A stretch of 64,000 bases of DNA from Peronospora farinosa. Lineage: Eukaryota; Oomycota; Peronosporomycetes; Peronosporales; Peronosporaceae. A model generated the notes under the pieces. The model saw nothing but the letters and a program-made list of their open reading frames with translations, made no database searches and was not told the origin of the DNA. Numbering within the stretch: the first letter of the stretch is position 1; each line of letters begins with the position of its first letter. Made by a program: the position numbers and the translations under genes. The stretch lies in contig CANTFK010000606.1 of assembly GCA_947646735.1 (NCBI GenBank), positions 1-64,000 on the forward strand. The letters run 5' to 3'. Positions 1 through 10,119 of this stretch are shown one piece after another.

Positions 1-77
1 TCTCTCCTTTGCTTCGCCACAGCAGCACTTATTAGCACTTTGTCCCCCACACTTATGTGTTCAGTGTTTTTGCGACC

Positions 78-417
78 ATGTTGGTCTGCATATTATTTTT
101 GCTTGTCCTGTGCGCTTGCCATCGCGTCACGGACTTTACGTGTGATGGCTAATCGCTCATCCGCAAAGCGCTGAGATTCGCTCACGCTTTTAGCATCCAG
201 CTCGCCTCCGTATCCACGCAGGCTTAGAAAGACGGGTCGTAGGAAGAACTACAAGTGCTACCAAGTGAAGACGGTCACTTCGATGAAGTTGCCACGTGCC
301 ACGAGCTCACACTTCGAGCAGCGTGAGGAAGCAATTAGACCGTCTTCCCTCCGCGTGCGGTGGTGGTGGTGTTGGTCGGCGCCGAAGCGCTGTACCAAAC
401 TTTGCCGGTCGCCTTAA
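78..417 (+). pseudogene. Possible relic of a small secreted-protein gene
   Basis: An ATG at 78 in good context (accATG) opens a short frame that begins with a strongly hydrophobic Leu/Val/Cys leader like a secretory signal peptide, but stops at 150-152. A second frame, open from about 169 to the stop at 415-417, carries an Arg-Arg-Leu-Arg tetrapeptide at 217-228 and a Glu/Arg-rich patch about 30 residues later. Oomycete host-targeted effectors pair a signal peptide with an RXLR motif followed by an acidic EER motif. The frames could be linked by a very short intron, or the gene may simply be broken. I cannot distinguish these by eye, and the motif is short enough to occur by chance. No homologue is recognised. 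Confidence 0.2.
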
Positions 418-620
418 GCGAACCGCGCAACGAGCTTTGGAGCAAACATCTATCTACGTCGCGGAAGCTGTTACCAGCCTTCCTGCGCGCAGTGAACGTG
501 ATGTAGTATATTCAAAACTGACTTGTATTTAGCAGAAACTTATTAAATAAAAATCTAACTACTGGTTGGATAATTATGAGAAGATTGGATACGCGTCTCT
601 TTAGAATTGTATTCCTACGT

Positions 621-647
621 GCGAGCTTAAAATATATTTAAGCTCGC
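621..647. repeat. Hairpin, 11-bp arms
   Basis: GCGAGCTTAAA at 621-631 is matched by its reverse complement at 637-647, leaving a 5-nt loop. No gene is adjacent except the possible relic upstream. It could be a transcript-end hairpin or part of an old transposon. Confidence 0.45.
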
Positions 648-672
648 TGATGACGTCTGTTTGAAGCGTCAC

Positions 673-700
673 CATGACGCCCAGTCCCAACTGGCGTCAT
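673..700. repeat. Hairpin with imperfect arms
   Basis: ATGACGCC is followed about 11 bases later by its reverse complement GGCGTCAT, with further CAGT/ACTG pairing inside the stem. It lies about 25 bp after the hairpin at 621-647 and ahead of the hAT element. Confidence 0.35.
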
Positions 701-756
701 CCTCGTTGAGTGTGAGTTAATTTATGGATATCACATTCACGAGGGTGGGTCTCATT

Positions 757-764
757 GATGTGCC
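757..764. repeat. Left 8-bp target-site duplication of the hAT element
   Basis: GATGTGCC directly precedes the element's first base and is repeated exactly at 2152-2159 after its last base. Eight-base duplications are the signature of hAT insertion. Confidence 0.85.
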
Positions 765-2151
765 TAGAGGTGGTACCCAGACTCAGACTCAGTAGGCAAT
801 TACCCATACCCAGACTCATGGGTTGGGTATGGGTAATTGGCTTTAATTAACCACCTTACCCATGATTACCCATGGGTAAATGTACCAAATTTTTAAGGCA
901 TACATCAGACACACATGCTCGTATTATTTATATAATTGTTAAATGTATTGGTGACTCATTACGCCTTTTTTGGTGAAAGTCTACCGCACATATGATGCAA
1001 AGCAACTGGAGCCGGTGGCGCAGGCCATGCTAAGCAAACTCAAGAAATATATATCAAGCTGGCGTTTAAACAGGATGCAAACTTCTTTGCAACGGTGTTA
1101 GATCCAAGATGGAATATCAGCTGGTTCAAAAACCTCGACGAAGGGCCAAAGCAATTTTGGGCTCTTGACCATAGCCCAGAAGCAATTGTTGTAATTTACA
1201 CTTGTGTCACACGATACAATTTCGGAACTGTCGTTCATTTTTACCATACAATACAAGCCTTACTGTCCTAACATACATCTCTTCAAGACGTATGCCAGTT
1301 GGCAAGTACAACCTGGGACTCTGCGTCAGCACGACTCCCCTCTCATACCGTCACCATGAAGCACACCAACTGCCATTCACATGCCTTGCCATCCACTGCC
1401 AACTGCCAGCAACTTCCACTGTTCTTCAACTTATTCCAACAATTGATTTGCTTTTTGTGGATGTAGCATACATTAATAAAAAGTCATTAGAATATTTCCT
1501 GCTTTCGCCACCTGTCAACATTGGTAACGACAAGAGCGATGACGACATGGAGCCAGACGTCTTCGCATTTGCTGAAGGCATAATTTTACAGACCGTAGTG
1601 AGCAAAGTCGAGGAAAAAGCTCAAACTTATTATGCTCTTTCGCCTGTTCACATACACTAGTTGCCATTGGAGTGGTGAGCACTGCATCAGCTGCAATTCT
1701 CCACACTTGCAAGGATGGCATGATTTTATCTGGCCATCCCCGCGTCTTCAACTCCGTCTGAGAAAGGTTTCTCTCAAGGTAGAAGGAATTACCGGTAGAA
1801 CAGAACTTCGCTTTCCCTTAAAAGCTTGGAGAGGCTTTTGTGCCTCAAGGATTGGATAAGGACACAGGGTCAATTTTTTTTTGTCGGCAAGGGACTAGTT
1901 TTTTTCCTTTGTCAGCTCGCTTGAACTTCCCACGTGGGAGACGTAGAGTGTGTACTTTTATTACCAATTTTCATAATGCTTTTTCTCCCTTCCATATTGT
2001 TTAATAGTTTGCAACTCTGCATGTTTATTGCGCGGGTAACATGGGTAATAACCCGCGGGTATGAGTTCGAGTCGTGGGTTATAAAATTTGAATGAGTCTG
2101 AGTCGTGGGTAAACGCAATTACCCAACCCAGACTCATGGGTACCACCTCTA
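765..2151. mobile_element. Decayed hAT transposon with intact ends
   Basis: The element is 1,387 bp long. It begins with TAGAGGTGGTACCCA (765-779) and ends with the exact reverse complement (2137-2151). Both sides are flanked by GATGTGCC (757-764 and 2152-2159), an 8-bp target-site duplication. The subterminal zones carry many short copies of ACCCA/TGGGTA and GACTCA in both orientations, as in hAT elements where the transposase binds repeats near the ends. The interior holds broken transposase-like segments but no intact frame. The perfect ends with a ruined interior suggest either a non-autonomous copy mobilised in trans or an insertion that lost its coding capacity after landing. Confidence 0.85.
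992..1862 (+). pseudogene. hAT transposase remnants
   Basis: Two neighbouring frames near 992-1180 encode transposase-like fragments, including ATVLDPRWNISWF, which resembles the conserved AxLLDPRxK region ahead of the hAT dimerisation domain. They are separated by a frame change around 1060-1095. Near the other end (about 1735-1862) a frame reads IPASSTPSEKGFS, then after a stop a Leu-rich stretch ending LLCLKDWI. This matches the hAT C-terminal dimerisation domain, usually xPASSxxSERxFS ... LLxLKxWI. The middle (about 1200-1700) is unrecognisable. Stops and frame changes make this a dead gene. Confidence 0.75.
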
Positions 2152-2159
2152 GATGTGCC
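2152..2159. repeat. Right 8-bp target-site duplication of the hAT element
   Basis: GATGTGCC is identical to 757-764 and directly follows the right terminal inverted repeat. Confidence 0.85.
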
Positions 2160-2205
2160 TCACCTAAGTGAAAGGTCTTAAATGCCACGTACCCTTTAGA
2201 CCTCC

Positions 2206-2230
2206 CCGTTAAGTATCATATACTTAACGG
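2206..2230. repeat. Palindrome, 11-bp arms with 3-nt loop
   Basis: CCGTTAAGTAT is followed after CAT by its reverse complement. A further partial copy (GTCCGTTACAGTTAAG) lies about 20 bp downstream, so 2206-2262 can form nested pairings. It sits 47 bp after the right target-site duplication of the hAT element. The remaining gene-free DNA up to 2950 is AT-rich with no recognised gene. Confidence 0.4.
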
Positions 2231-2862
2231 ACTCGTGTAACTATTGGTCCGTTACAGTTAAGCATCTTTCAGGTCAAATAATCCTTTTATATGGTTCCTA
2301 GTGAGTCTTGAATGCATCATTTGTTTTTGTTAGGAGTCTAAAAGGGCGATCAAGAGGCTCTAGTCAACGAATTATATGATTCATGATACGTGCATCTGAA
2401 TATTGCGTGATTAAGATTATAATTCATAAATCATGTAATGAATTAGATTTATGAATAGGAGGCCTACTCACGACGCTAGCTTCCGATGCCGAGAGAAGTT
2501 TCGGGTCAGATCTTTTCAGCCGACGAACACTACTGATACGGAAGCTGCAAGGCGTAGTGCAAACAAATACAGAATAGCTGATGCTATCTCTACGAAAGGG
2601 ATTTAAGCAGACTGCATGGTCTCATATATGCAAGACGACAACGGTAGCTGCAGTGACGGACCCCTGCGCCAAGCTTTTACGCTGCTTGGTAGCGTTTCTG
2701 TCAGTCGTTTTTTACATATGAAACTGATATTCGTCAGGATATTTGGTCCAGCAGAAAAAGATATGATCTTTTTTAGGTAACCATACAAACGCCTATATGC
2801 GTCGACAAAATGTTTGAGCAGAAGATCATAGCAAATAAGTATATCTTGTGATTCCGTCTCCC

Positions 2863-2872
2863 CTCATTCGCC
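2863..2872 (+). promoter_or_regulatory. Candidate oomycete initiator element
   Basis: CTCATTCGCC resembles the oomycete transcription initiator (YTCAYTYY core). It lies about 90 bp upstream of the sugar-transporter start at 2954, a normal distance for these short 5' leaders. The motif is short and was judged by eye only. Confidence 0.3.
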
Positions 2873-2953
2873 TCCTCGTTGGCTTGTGGTAAAGTCGCTT
2901 AAAAGACAGTCACTACTGGCTGCAGTCGACTAATTCGTGCGTCTCTACTAAAA

Positions 2954-4732
2954 ATGCAACACTCGCAGAGCGATGTGGCGCTGGGTACCAACGGTAGTTG
3001 GGCCGACCTCAAAATCGCTGAGGGACTCAAGAAGCGCAGCAATACGGCGCAAAACCTCCAGTTCTATGGTACGACTGACCTCACTTTATAGCAATAAAAT
3101 CTCGTATCCTATCCCCGTTGTTACTCGATGGTTGTGTCGTCCAGTGTCTCTTACTCTCTTTACATCTTTAATCTGTTACGTGCGACAAAAGTCGAGGAGC
3201 AGAAACGTCTGTATCAAGAGTTGCCCTTTTCGGTCCTTCCGGGTATGCGAAGGCAATCATTCCAACGTGAGCGCAGCTTTTCCAACCTCAAGTCACGCAG
3301 TTCCTGGGGATCTTTTACCAACCTTGTGGCCAGAGGAGAAGACCAACCGCTGCTAGGAGGCGATGACGAGTTTCCGGAACCAGGCTACACGATCCCGTTG
3401 CTACTGAGCTGCGGCGTAGCGCTTATGAGCGCCTTTCAGTTCGGCTATAACACGGGCGTAACAGGAGGTATCAACTCTGACATTATCTTTCCAGGTCACT
3501 CTGACATGCAGTGGGCCATCTGCGTATCTATCTTCGCCATTGGGGGTCCTATTGGATCACTCACTGCGGGTCAAATGAGTTCAGCACTGGGCCGCAAGAA
3601 GGCACTTCTAGTGGACTCTTTCCTTTTCATTATTGCCGGCCTCATAATGGCTTTTTCCGTCAACATCTACGCACTAATTTTTGGTCGTTTCCTGGTGGGT
3701 TTCGCCTCAGGAACTGTGAGTGTTGTTGTGCCGCTTTATCTTGGTGAGCTCGCACCACCTAATCTGCGTGGTGCTTTGGGTACAGGGTACCAGCTCTTTA
3801 TGGTCATCGGTATTTTGGCTGCTGATCTGTTGGCGTTTAGCTTCTCTGGAGAAAGTCACGGTTTCTCCGACCCTGGTTGGCGTTTGTTGTTCGGTTTTAC
3901 GGTCATTCCCGGGATCCTACAGCTGACCTTAGCTTCTTTGCTGACAGAAAGTCCGCGTTGGCTGCTGACCAAGAACAGACCCAAGGAGGCAGCGGATATA
4001 TTACGTAAACTTCGTGGCTCCAATGATGTGTACGAGGAAATCGATAGCATTTGCTCAGCAAGTGACAATGAATCGGGTGCCAACACAGGCATCTGGGACG
4101 TGCTCACCGATCGTAGTATTCGATTCCCGCTTGTAGCAGCTGTGGTGCTGCAAATTGCGCAGCAGTTTAGCGGTATCAATGCCGTTATGTTCTATGCCAG
4201 CTCTTTCTTCAAGAATGTGGGTTTGAAGGACCCTTTAGTAGGCGCCACGCTGGTGTATACGGTAAACGTTATATCGACGGGTGTTGCGCTAGTACTCATG
4301 GACACGGCCGGTCGCCGACCGTTGCTGATCTTTTCTACAAGTGGCATGATTGTATCCAGTGTTGTGCTGACGCTGGGCCTGATGAATGCGCTTCCGTTTG
4401 CAAGTATGATTAGCGTGGGCGGCGTCATGTGCTATGTTTGGTTCTTTGAGATCGGTTTGGGTCCTATTCCGTGGCTGATTGTGGCGGAGATGTTTCCTTC
4501 TAAGCCACGACCGACTGCCATGAGCATTGCTACCATGGTAAATTGGTCTTGCAGTTTTGTGGTTGGGCTTATGTTCCCTACCTTGCAAAGCAAGCTGGGC
4601 GAGTACACGTTTGTGCCATTCGGTATTTCGCTATGCATGGCACTTGCTTTCACACTGAAGTACGTGCCTGAGACAAAGGGTAAGACCATTGAGGAGATCC
4701 AGGCTGAGCTTAATCTGAAGCAGCAGCAGTGA
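2954..4732 (+). CDS. Sugar transporter, major facilitator superfamily (GLUT/SLC2-like)
   Basis: Predicted as two exons, 2954-3068 and 3192-4732 (intron 3069-3191, GT-AG, phase 1), giving about 551 residues. The join keeps frame: the first exon starts MQHSQSDVALG and the second continues EEQKRLYQEL. Sugar-porter signatures are present in order: GRFLVGFASGT...PLYLGELAP after the fifth helix, TESPRWLL before the central loop, QQFSGINAVMFYAS in helix 7, and PETKGKTIEE at the C-terminal end. It should have twelve membrane helices and move hexoses across the plasma or an internal membrane. The cytosolic N-terminal extension (about 100 residues, Ser/Arg-rich) is longer than in most GLUTs. An internal ATG at 3128 could give a shorter form if the intron is retained. 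Substrate cannot be told. Confidence 0.88.
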
Positions 4733-5104
4733 ATGGTGGATAAGGATAAATTGGCTACAGCACAAAGTCTAGAAAGCCAAGAATGCGCTGAGCGTTTAGT
4801 CACTTCAAAAAGAAGTAATAACACTTGCGAATTGCGTTTGCGTTAGTTAATGGGCTTGCAGCTGATGATCGTAATCAAAAGGACCCGTCCCTGACTGTAG
4901 TCCCTTTCTTCTACCTTCTTTGTCGTCCTTTATGATGTTTCTCCTCTAGAGGCTTGTAAACTTGCAGTTGGTCTTCATTCCGAAAAAACTTCTACGCGCT
5001 GCTTCGCACGGCGGTGCATATTGTTTTGTGAGAAGTATGAAACAATGTTCGTACAACAAGGTTACGTTCATGAACGAAAAATACCACTGCTTTAATTGTT
5101 ATCT

Positions 5105-7207
5105 CTAAATCTTGCGACGCTTCTTCGCATCGTGCTTAAGTATCTTCTTTACAACACGGTTCTTCTGGGACTGCACTTGGCGAGCCGAAACGAGAACCTT
5201 CGATTGCACAGACTTGCTCTTTTTGATCATCATAAAGTGCTTCAGGCGTTTCTTTTCCGTGTTTGTAGTTCCACCACCTGAACGCTTGTGCTTGTAGTCT
5301 TCGCGACCTTCGAGGACAGCTCGAAGTCGTTCCTCCTGCGTCAAACGCTTCTTCTTCGAGTAACCTTCAAGATCGGTCGGGTTAACTTTTGTAGCATTTG
5401 AGCTTGCCTTGGCAGCATCTTCCTCTGCCTTGCGCTTGCTACGCGACTTCGGGTCCTTCAAAGCCGCATCGCGCTCTTTTTTCAACATCTCGATGCGTTC
5501 AAAATCGAGGGGAGTCAGGATTCGACGAGCGTCTAAGCGATCCGTTTGCGAAACTGCCAATACCTCCTCAGTTTTTTCCGTGTCAACATCCTTCTTCTTA
5601 CTCTCCACTTCACTTCCACGCGTGTTGTCTTCCTCATCAGACGAAACGTCCACCCACTCATCTTCAGACCCGTCTTCGTCCGATGTAGATGAAGCAACCT
5701 CCCATCCATCCTTGTTGTCTTCGCCGTCAAAGCGTCCAGCAGCTTCGGCTTCCGCCAACAAATCCGCACCGTCTACGCCTTCGCTTGCTACAAGTTCACC
5801 GAAGCGGTGAGGCTTAACTGCATCGTTGTGATACTTGCCGCGGTTCTTGCGCTTAAGTAGAACGGGATGTATATCCCGAATAAGATTAAGCACTCCACGA
5901 GCTGCCATGACAATAGTTTTGTCGCGCGCGCGGTTGTACTGAATCAAATCGCTCACTAGCACGTCCATCCCGTCGCATTCCAGCAACAACGGAATACGAC
6001 GAAAAAGCTCACGCAAAGAATTGATGCCGACGGCTATGACTTCGGACGAGCAGCGTTCGGTGACAAAGTTGTGCGCAATACTCTTGACAACTGGCAGAAG
6101 TTCCTCGGGCGGAATTTCGTCGTGGCAAGATTGCACCAGGTATGCTAGGATAGCAGTCACATTCTGCTGATGAGACTGCAGATAGCGCTGCAAAAGTGGG
6201 TAGAAAGGAAGCACCACAAGTTTGTGAAAGCCCAGAACACGGCCAATAAAATTCATCATCAGCAGCTTCACTTCAAAGCGTTCCGTGCAGCTCCTAAGTA
6301 GCTTCAGCTGGCGTTCAACGACGCCCTGTGGATCATTTAGCAACTCTATTGCAGGGAACGTAGCCACAAAGTCGATTGCACGTTTGCGTGCCCTCTTGTT
6401 TTTGTAAAGTGCTTGCAAAGTATCACGCTGACGCTTCTTCGTTTTCTTCGAGTACGCGTGAAAATCAACTGCTACAAGAGCTTTTTTCTCTTTCTTTTGC
6501 TGTTCCTCATCCTCCAGAATATCATCGTCAATTCCCAAAAAGAAACTCAGCGACATCACCAGAAGTTTCGTGTTCTTGCTTGTGCACGCCGTGGCGATCA
6601 CATTCACGCTACGTTGATCGTGCCAGATCTTGCGCTTGAACAGCTCCATCAGCACCTGCAGTGACTTAATGGCAGCGTGCTCACTTTCGTCCTGAAGCAT
6701 CTCAAACAGAAAGTTTTGCAGAGCCTTATTTACTTTTAAATTGCGCGATGTGGCGTTCAACTGGCGAATGTCCGACACAATGTGCTTGTACAAAAGCTCA
6801 CGCAGCCTCTTATCTGGGCAGCGAAACAACTCAAAGAATAGCTTGAGCAACGTGATAGCGTCCACAAGGCCACGGTTGCGCAAAAGCATGAGACTCTGCA
6901 CCAGCGTCTTGCGAAGCTCTGGTTCCAGCACCAGATAATTGTCACGTAGCAGTCCCATGATTTGATCAGGGAAGGCCACCATCTCCACCGGGTAGCACTT
7001 TGCCACATGACTCAGGAAACTAACCAGCGCTCCAAAATGCGCCGACTCCTTTGTGGGCTGTAGTAGAAATAGCTGATACTCGCTCTCGAAATGGCGCTGC
7101 TGCATTTGAAACTCAGTGCGATAGCCTATCGGGTCGCGTTTCACCATGTTCTGCAGCTGCGGCAGCTTGCCAATCACATCCGGTCTGGACGCGTTGAGCA
7201 CTTCCAT
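5105..7207 (-). CDS. SDA1: SDA1-like 60S ribosomal subunit biogenesis/export protein
   Basis: A single exon encodes 700 residues, the usual size for the family. The N-terminal half is helical and HEAT-like: it begins with a short LPQLQNMVKRDP segment typical of Sda1/SDAD1 and has the RNRGLVDAITLLKLFFELFR stretch. A highly acidic Asp/Glu/Ser segment follows around residues 480-540, and the C-terminal quarter is Lys/Arg-rich (KKRLTQEERLRAVLEGRED...), ending in KHDAKKRRKI. Sda1 acts in the nucleolus and nucleus, where it is needed to mature and export pre-60S particles. The start codon is 157 bp from the divergent methyltransferase gene, so the two probably share a promoter region. Confidence 0.92.
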   Translation of the reverse strand: MEVLNASRPDVIGKLPQLQNMVKRDPIGYRTEFQMQQRHFESEYQLFLLQPTKESAHFGALVSFLSHVAKCYPVEMVAFPDQIMGLLRDNYLVLEPELRKTLVQSLMLLRNRGLVDAITLLKLFFELFRCPDKRLRELLYKHIVSDIRQLNATSRNLKVNKALQNFLFEMLQDESEHAAIKSLQVLMELFKRKIWHDQRSVNVIATACTSKNTKLLVMSLSFFLGIDDDILEDEEQQKKEKKALVAVDFHAYSKKTKKRQRDTLQALYKNKRARKRAIDFVATFPAIELLNDPQGVVERQLKLLRSCTERFEVKLLMMNFIGRVLGFHKLVVLPFYPLLQRYLQSHQQNVTAILAYLVQSCHDEIPPEELLPVVKSIAHNFVTERCSSEVIAVGINSLRELFRRIPLLLECDGMDVLVSDLIQYNRARDKTIVMAARGVLNLIRDIHPVLLKRKNRGKYHNDAVKPHRFGELVASEGVDGADLLAEAEAAGRFDGEDNKDGWEVASSTSDEDGSEDEWVDVSSDEEDNTRGSEVESKKKDVDTEKTEEVLAVSQTDRLDARRILTPLDFERIEMLKKERDAALKDPKSRSKRKAEEDAAKASSNATKVNPTDLEGYSKKKRLTQEERLRAVLEGREDYKHKRSGGGTTNTEKKRLKHFMMIKKSKSVQSKVLVSARQVQSQKNRVVKKILKHDAKKRRKI

Positions 7208-7364
7208 GATTACGTACGTGACAAAAAGACGATTGCGTCTAATCCCAGAGTTAACAAAAAGTAATGCTTCGGTAGTTTAAGGATGTCGTCGGCACCTCCA
7301 CCCATTCGTTTCGCGTAATTACCTCGCATAAGTGACATTCGGACACTTGAAAGAGTGACTAAAA

Positions 7365-8123
7365 ATGAACAAGCAAGAGCACGAAGCCTCGTTTCGTCTG
7401 CAAGAGCCACGGAGCGATGTCTGCGTTCGTGTTGTGCAGAATACGACCCAAGTAGATGGATTGGGTGGTGAAGTATGGGCTGGTGCTCTTGTACTTTGTG
7501 AGTTCCTGGAAGCGCACGATCAGGATGTGGTGCTGGGACGTGACTTGATTGAGTTGGGTGCTGGCTGTGGGCTTTGTGGACTCGTGGCTGCCTCACTTGG
7601 TGCCAAATCGGTTGTCTTGACGGACGAATATCCAGACTTGCTGGAAAGAAACACTTCCAAGAACTCTCATCTCTGGGCTGAAACTGAAACTGACAGTGTT
7701 TTGCCAATTGTCTCGAGCGGTGAGCTGGAGTGGGGTGTCACCAAGTCCATCACACCGTTTGCCCACAAGTTCGACACTATGATAGGCAGTGAGATAACAC
7801 AACTGGGTCGAGATTTACATGTACCATTGCTTGAAACTATTCGCTTTGTCCTACGCCCTCGAATCATCTCCCTCGCGCTGCTCTCAATGGATCTATGCCG
7901 TGCTACCTGTGAAGGAAAATGCGACGTGAACAAGTGCACTGCCTCGCACTTTGTAGCCACAGCAAAGCAGACAGGTTTTACGGTATCCAAACGTTTATCG
8001 GTACGTTTGGCGTCTTGCAAGAGAGTGACGACGTTGGTGGGTGCATTAGGTCGACCACTTCATGTCGACAAGGACGACTGGAGTGTTGTCTTTGAGCTGC
8101 GTCTTGAATGTGTGAAGGAATAA
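7365..8123 (+). CDS. Class I SAM-dependent methyltransferase, lysine-methyltransferase family 16 type
   Basis: A single exon of 252 residues. Residues 61-77 carry the SAM-binding motif I, LIELGAGCGLCGLVAA, followed by an acidic strand end (VVLTDEYP). The segment just before it (GLGGEVWAGALVLCEFLE) matches the VWxGAxxLxxYL entry of METTL21/METTL22-like protein-lysine methyltransferases. These enzymes methylate lysines on chaperones, elongation factors or other proteins in the cytosol. The DxxY/DxxF substrate motif expected after strand 4 is weak here (GSEITQLGRDLHVPLL), so the substrate cannot be assigned. It is divergent from SDA1, and a Yippee gene follows on the same strand 92 bp downstream. 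Confidence 0.85.
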   Translation: MNKQEHEASFRLQEPRSDVCVRVVQNTTQVDGLGGEVWAGALVLCEFLEAHDQDVVLGRDLIELGAGCGLCGLVAASLGAKSVVLTDEYPDLLERNTSKNSHLWAETETDSVLPIVSSGELEWGVTKSITPFAHKFDTMIGSEITQLGRDLHVPLLETIRFVLRPRIISLALLSMDLCRATCEGKCDVNKCTASHFVATAKQTGFTVSKRLSVRLASCKRVTTLVGALGRPLHVDKDDWSVVFELRLECVKE

Positions 8124-8215
8124 AATGGCTACCTTTTAGTACGCAAATTCAAACTGCATTTTAGTATGACCGAGCCAGTATCAGAAAAATATTGAGAAAG
8201 GAGAAATCTTGTGCC

Positions 8216-8897
8216 ATGCCACCTCTCGTAGTGATCCGGAGCGGCTGCAAGCACGTTGAATACCTGGAGAATCGCAGTGCCTGGCGACGTGTGCCACGAC
8301 CAGATTGTCCTAGCGACGGCGATAACGAACATGCTGATGACGAAGATGACGAGGAACTGCTGCGTCAGGCAGAAGAAACGTGGGCTTGCGTCAGCAACAA
8401 CAATTGCGGCAAAGTTTTTGATTTTTCACGTGAGCGATGTGATGTGGAAGGGATGCACACCTTTCGCTGTGCTGACTGCGGCAACGTGGTGGCCGACTAC
8501 GATGATGTTATCTCCAAGACCTTTTTTGGTCGCACTGGCAAGGCTTTTCTCATGAATAACATGTAGGCGTGAGAAAGATGATGGACTACACTTCAGTACT
8601 AAATACCAGCTGTGTGTCGCACAGGTACAATGTCCGTGTTGGTCCCGCTCGCAATCGCTTCCTGATGACTGGAATCCACTCCATCGCTGACGTGTTGTGT
8701 AGTCAATGTGACTTGGTGTTGGGTTGGAAATACGTAAGTGGAAAACAGATATTTAACGTCGACGAGTACTAACTCTCATGATATACTCACAGCTGAAAGC
8801 CATGGAGAGCTCCCAGAAATACAAAGAGGGCAAGTTTATTCTGGAGCATGCAGTTATCCAGGATGATTCAGAAGAGCAGACCTGGAATCGGTTCTAG
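8216..8897 (+). CDS. YPEL: Yippee-like zinc-binding protein
   Basis: Three exons: 8216-8562, 8625-8733 and 8793-8897. The introns are 8563-8624 and 8734-8792, each with a clear branch site (TACTAAA near 8597, TACTAAC near 8767). The product is about 186 residues. The Yippee domain fills the C-terminal two thirds: FRCADCGNVVADYDDVISK, then FFGRTGKAFLMNNMYNVRVG, then GIHSIADVLCSQCDLVLGWKY, then SSQKYKEGKFILEHA. Two CxxC pairs are the zinc ligands. The N-terminal part is acidic and holds CVSNNNCGKVFDF. Yippee proteins are small, highly conserved and nuclear or centrosomal, with Mis18/cereblon-like folds; their exact role is poorly known. No ATG in this frame precedes 8216. Confidence 0.93.
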
Positions 8898-9191
8898 ACC
8901 ATTGTCGAACTTGTAAACACTTGATTGACCTTGCAATCGATATTTGTATGTGTAGCGTAAACAATGATAACGAGCACGTCGAGTGTGAACGGACAAGACA
9001 AAACTTACCATTGTGCACGGGAAATTTGGCACGCACGAGAAAGCAAATACTATAACTTATATGTCAGTCATACATCGTTCCTCTCTGCATGACCAGTGAA
9101 GATACCAAATCCCAGTAGCCTGGCATAATATCACTTTGATCTTCACTGCTGCTAGGTATCTTCGTGCATGTTTCTACGCATGTCGATTGCT

Positions 9192-10119
9192 CTACTGCCC
9201 CGGTGGGCCACGCATACCAGGCGGTGGACCCGGGGGCCCACGCATTCCCGGTGGATGCATCACTCCTGGCGGTGGTCCCATTCCCATTCCGGGGGGCGGG
9301 CCCATACCCGGAGGTGGCATTCCCATGCCTGGCATGGGTCTAGGTGGTGGCATCAAGCCACTGGGAGGTCCAGGCATGCCGCGACCTCGGCCATAAGCCT
9401 GCGGCTGTGCCATCGCCGCCACTACAAACAAAGCAGCACACACATCAGAAATGCAGAAGTTAGCCTCGCCTTGTCACTTCACAGCGTGAGGAACTGGGAC
9501 GGCTGTGTTGCTATGGGGCAGGCTCCATCATACTAAGATCGTAGGCAGTAGTTTCCTATGTTGGTGCTCAGCCAGGTTCGGAGAAAAAAGCCGTACACCC
9601 GATCACTTATCTGTTCGTGTGATCATTTGGAGCCAGCCACATGTCAACCCGTCCGGGCATAAAGCTAATATGAATGATATCTATATACATACCTTGTCCT
9701 GGCTGCATCATTCCTGGTGCAAGACCACCAATTCCACGCATAGGGGCCATTAGTCCCATGGGTGGACCACCCATCAATGCCGCTGGGATACCACGTCCTG
9801 CCGCACGCGCCATACCTGGACCATTCGGTCCAACAGTCTCGTTCTCCTTGGCAAGAGGCGGACCCTCTACCGTAAGTGACACGACGCTCTCACCACGTAA
9901 CAACACGAGCCCCAAATGACGCTTCTCCACACGCTCCTCTGACACTGCTGACTTGATTTTGGCCTTAAGTGTGCGAAACTCCTCGCAGTCGCCCAGCACC
10001 AGGTTCATGTGCTTATCAAAGGCCATAAAGTAGCCAATGAGCACACGTGAGTCCTGTAATGTCACCTTCATGCGGTAGTTAATGTAATTAAGCATCTTGC
10101 TGCTCTTGGTCATTACCAT
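9192..10119 (-). CDS. SNRPB: Small nuclear ribonucleoprotein SmB/B'
   Basis: Two exons read on the minus strand, 10119-9693 and 9421-9192, with a 271-bp intron (donor GTATGT, acceptor TTTGTAG), giving about 218 residues. The Sm fold is at the N-terminus: [19 protein letters not shown] and [18 protein letters not shown] form Sm1, and [16 protein letters not shown] forms Sm2. The tail is Gly/Pro/Met-rich with repeated PPGM and RGPPG units, as in SmB/N, where it binds WW or GYF partners and is arginine-methylated. SmB is one of seven proteins in the ring around U1, U2, U4 and U5 snRNAs. Two further in-frame ATGs lie close together (10119, 10113). An AG directly before 10119 leaves room for a 5' UTR intron. 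Confidence 0.93.

Noticed and set aside
2460..2610. Segment reading TTLASDAERSFGS, faintly like a second hAT C-terminus
   Set aside because: Too short and poorly matched; no inverted repeats or target duplication around it.
9192..9421. Repeated GGTGG/CCGGG sequence that looks like a tandem repeat
   Set aside because: It is the coding sequence of the Pro/Gly/Met-rich SmB tail, not an independent repeat.
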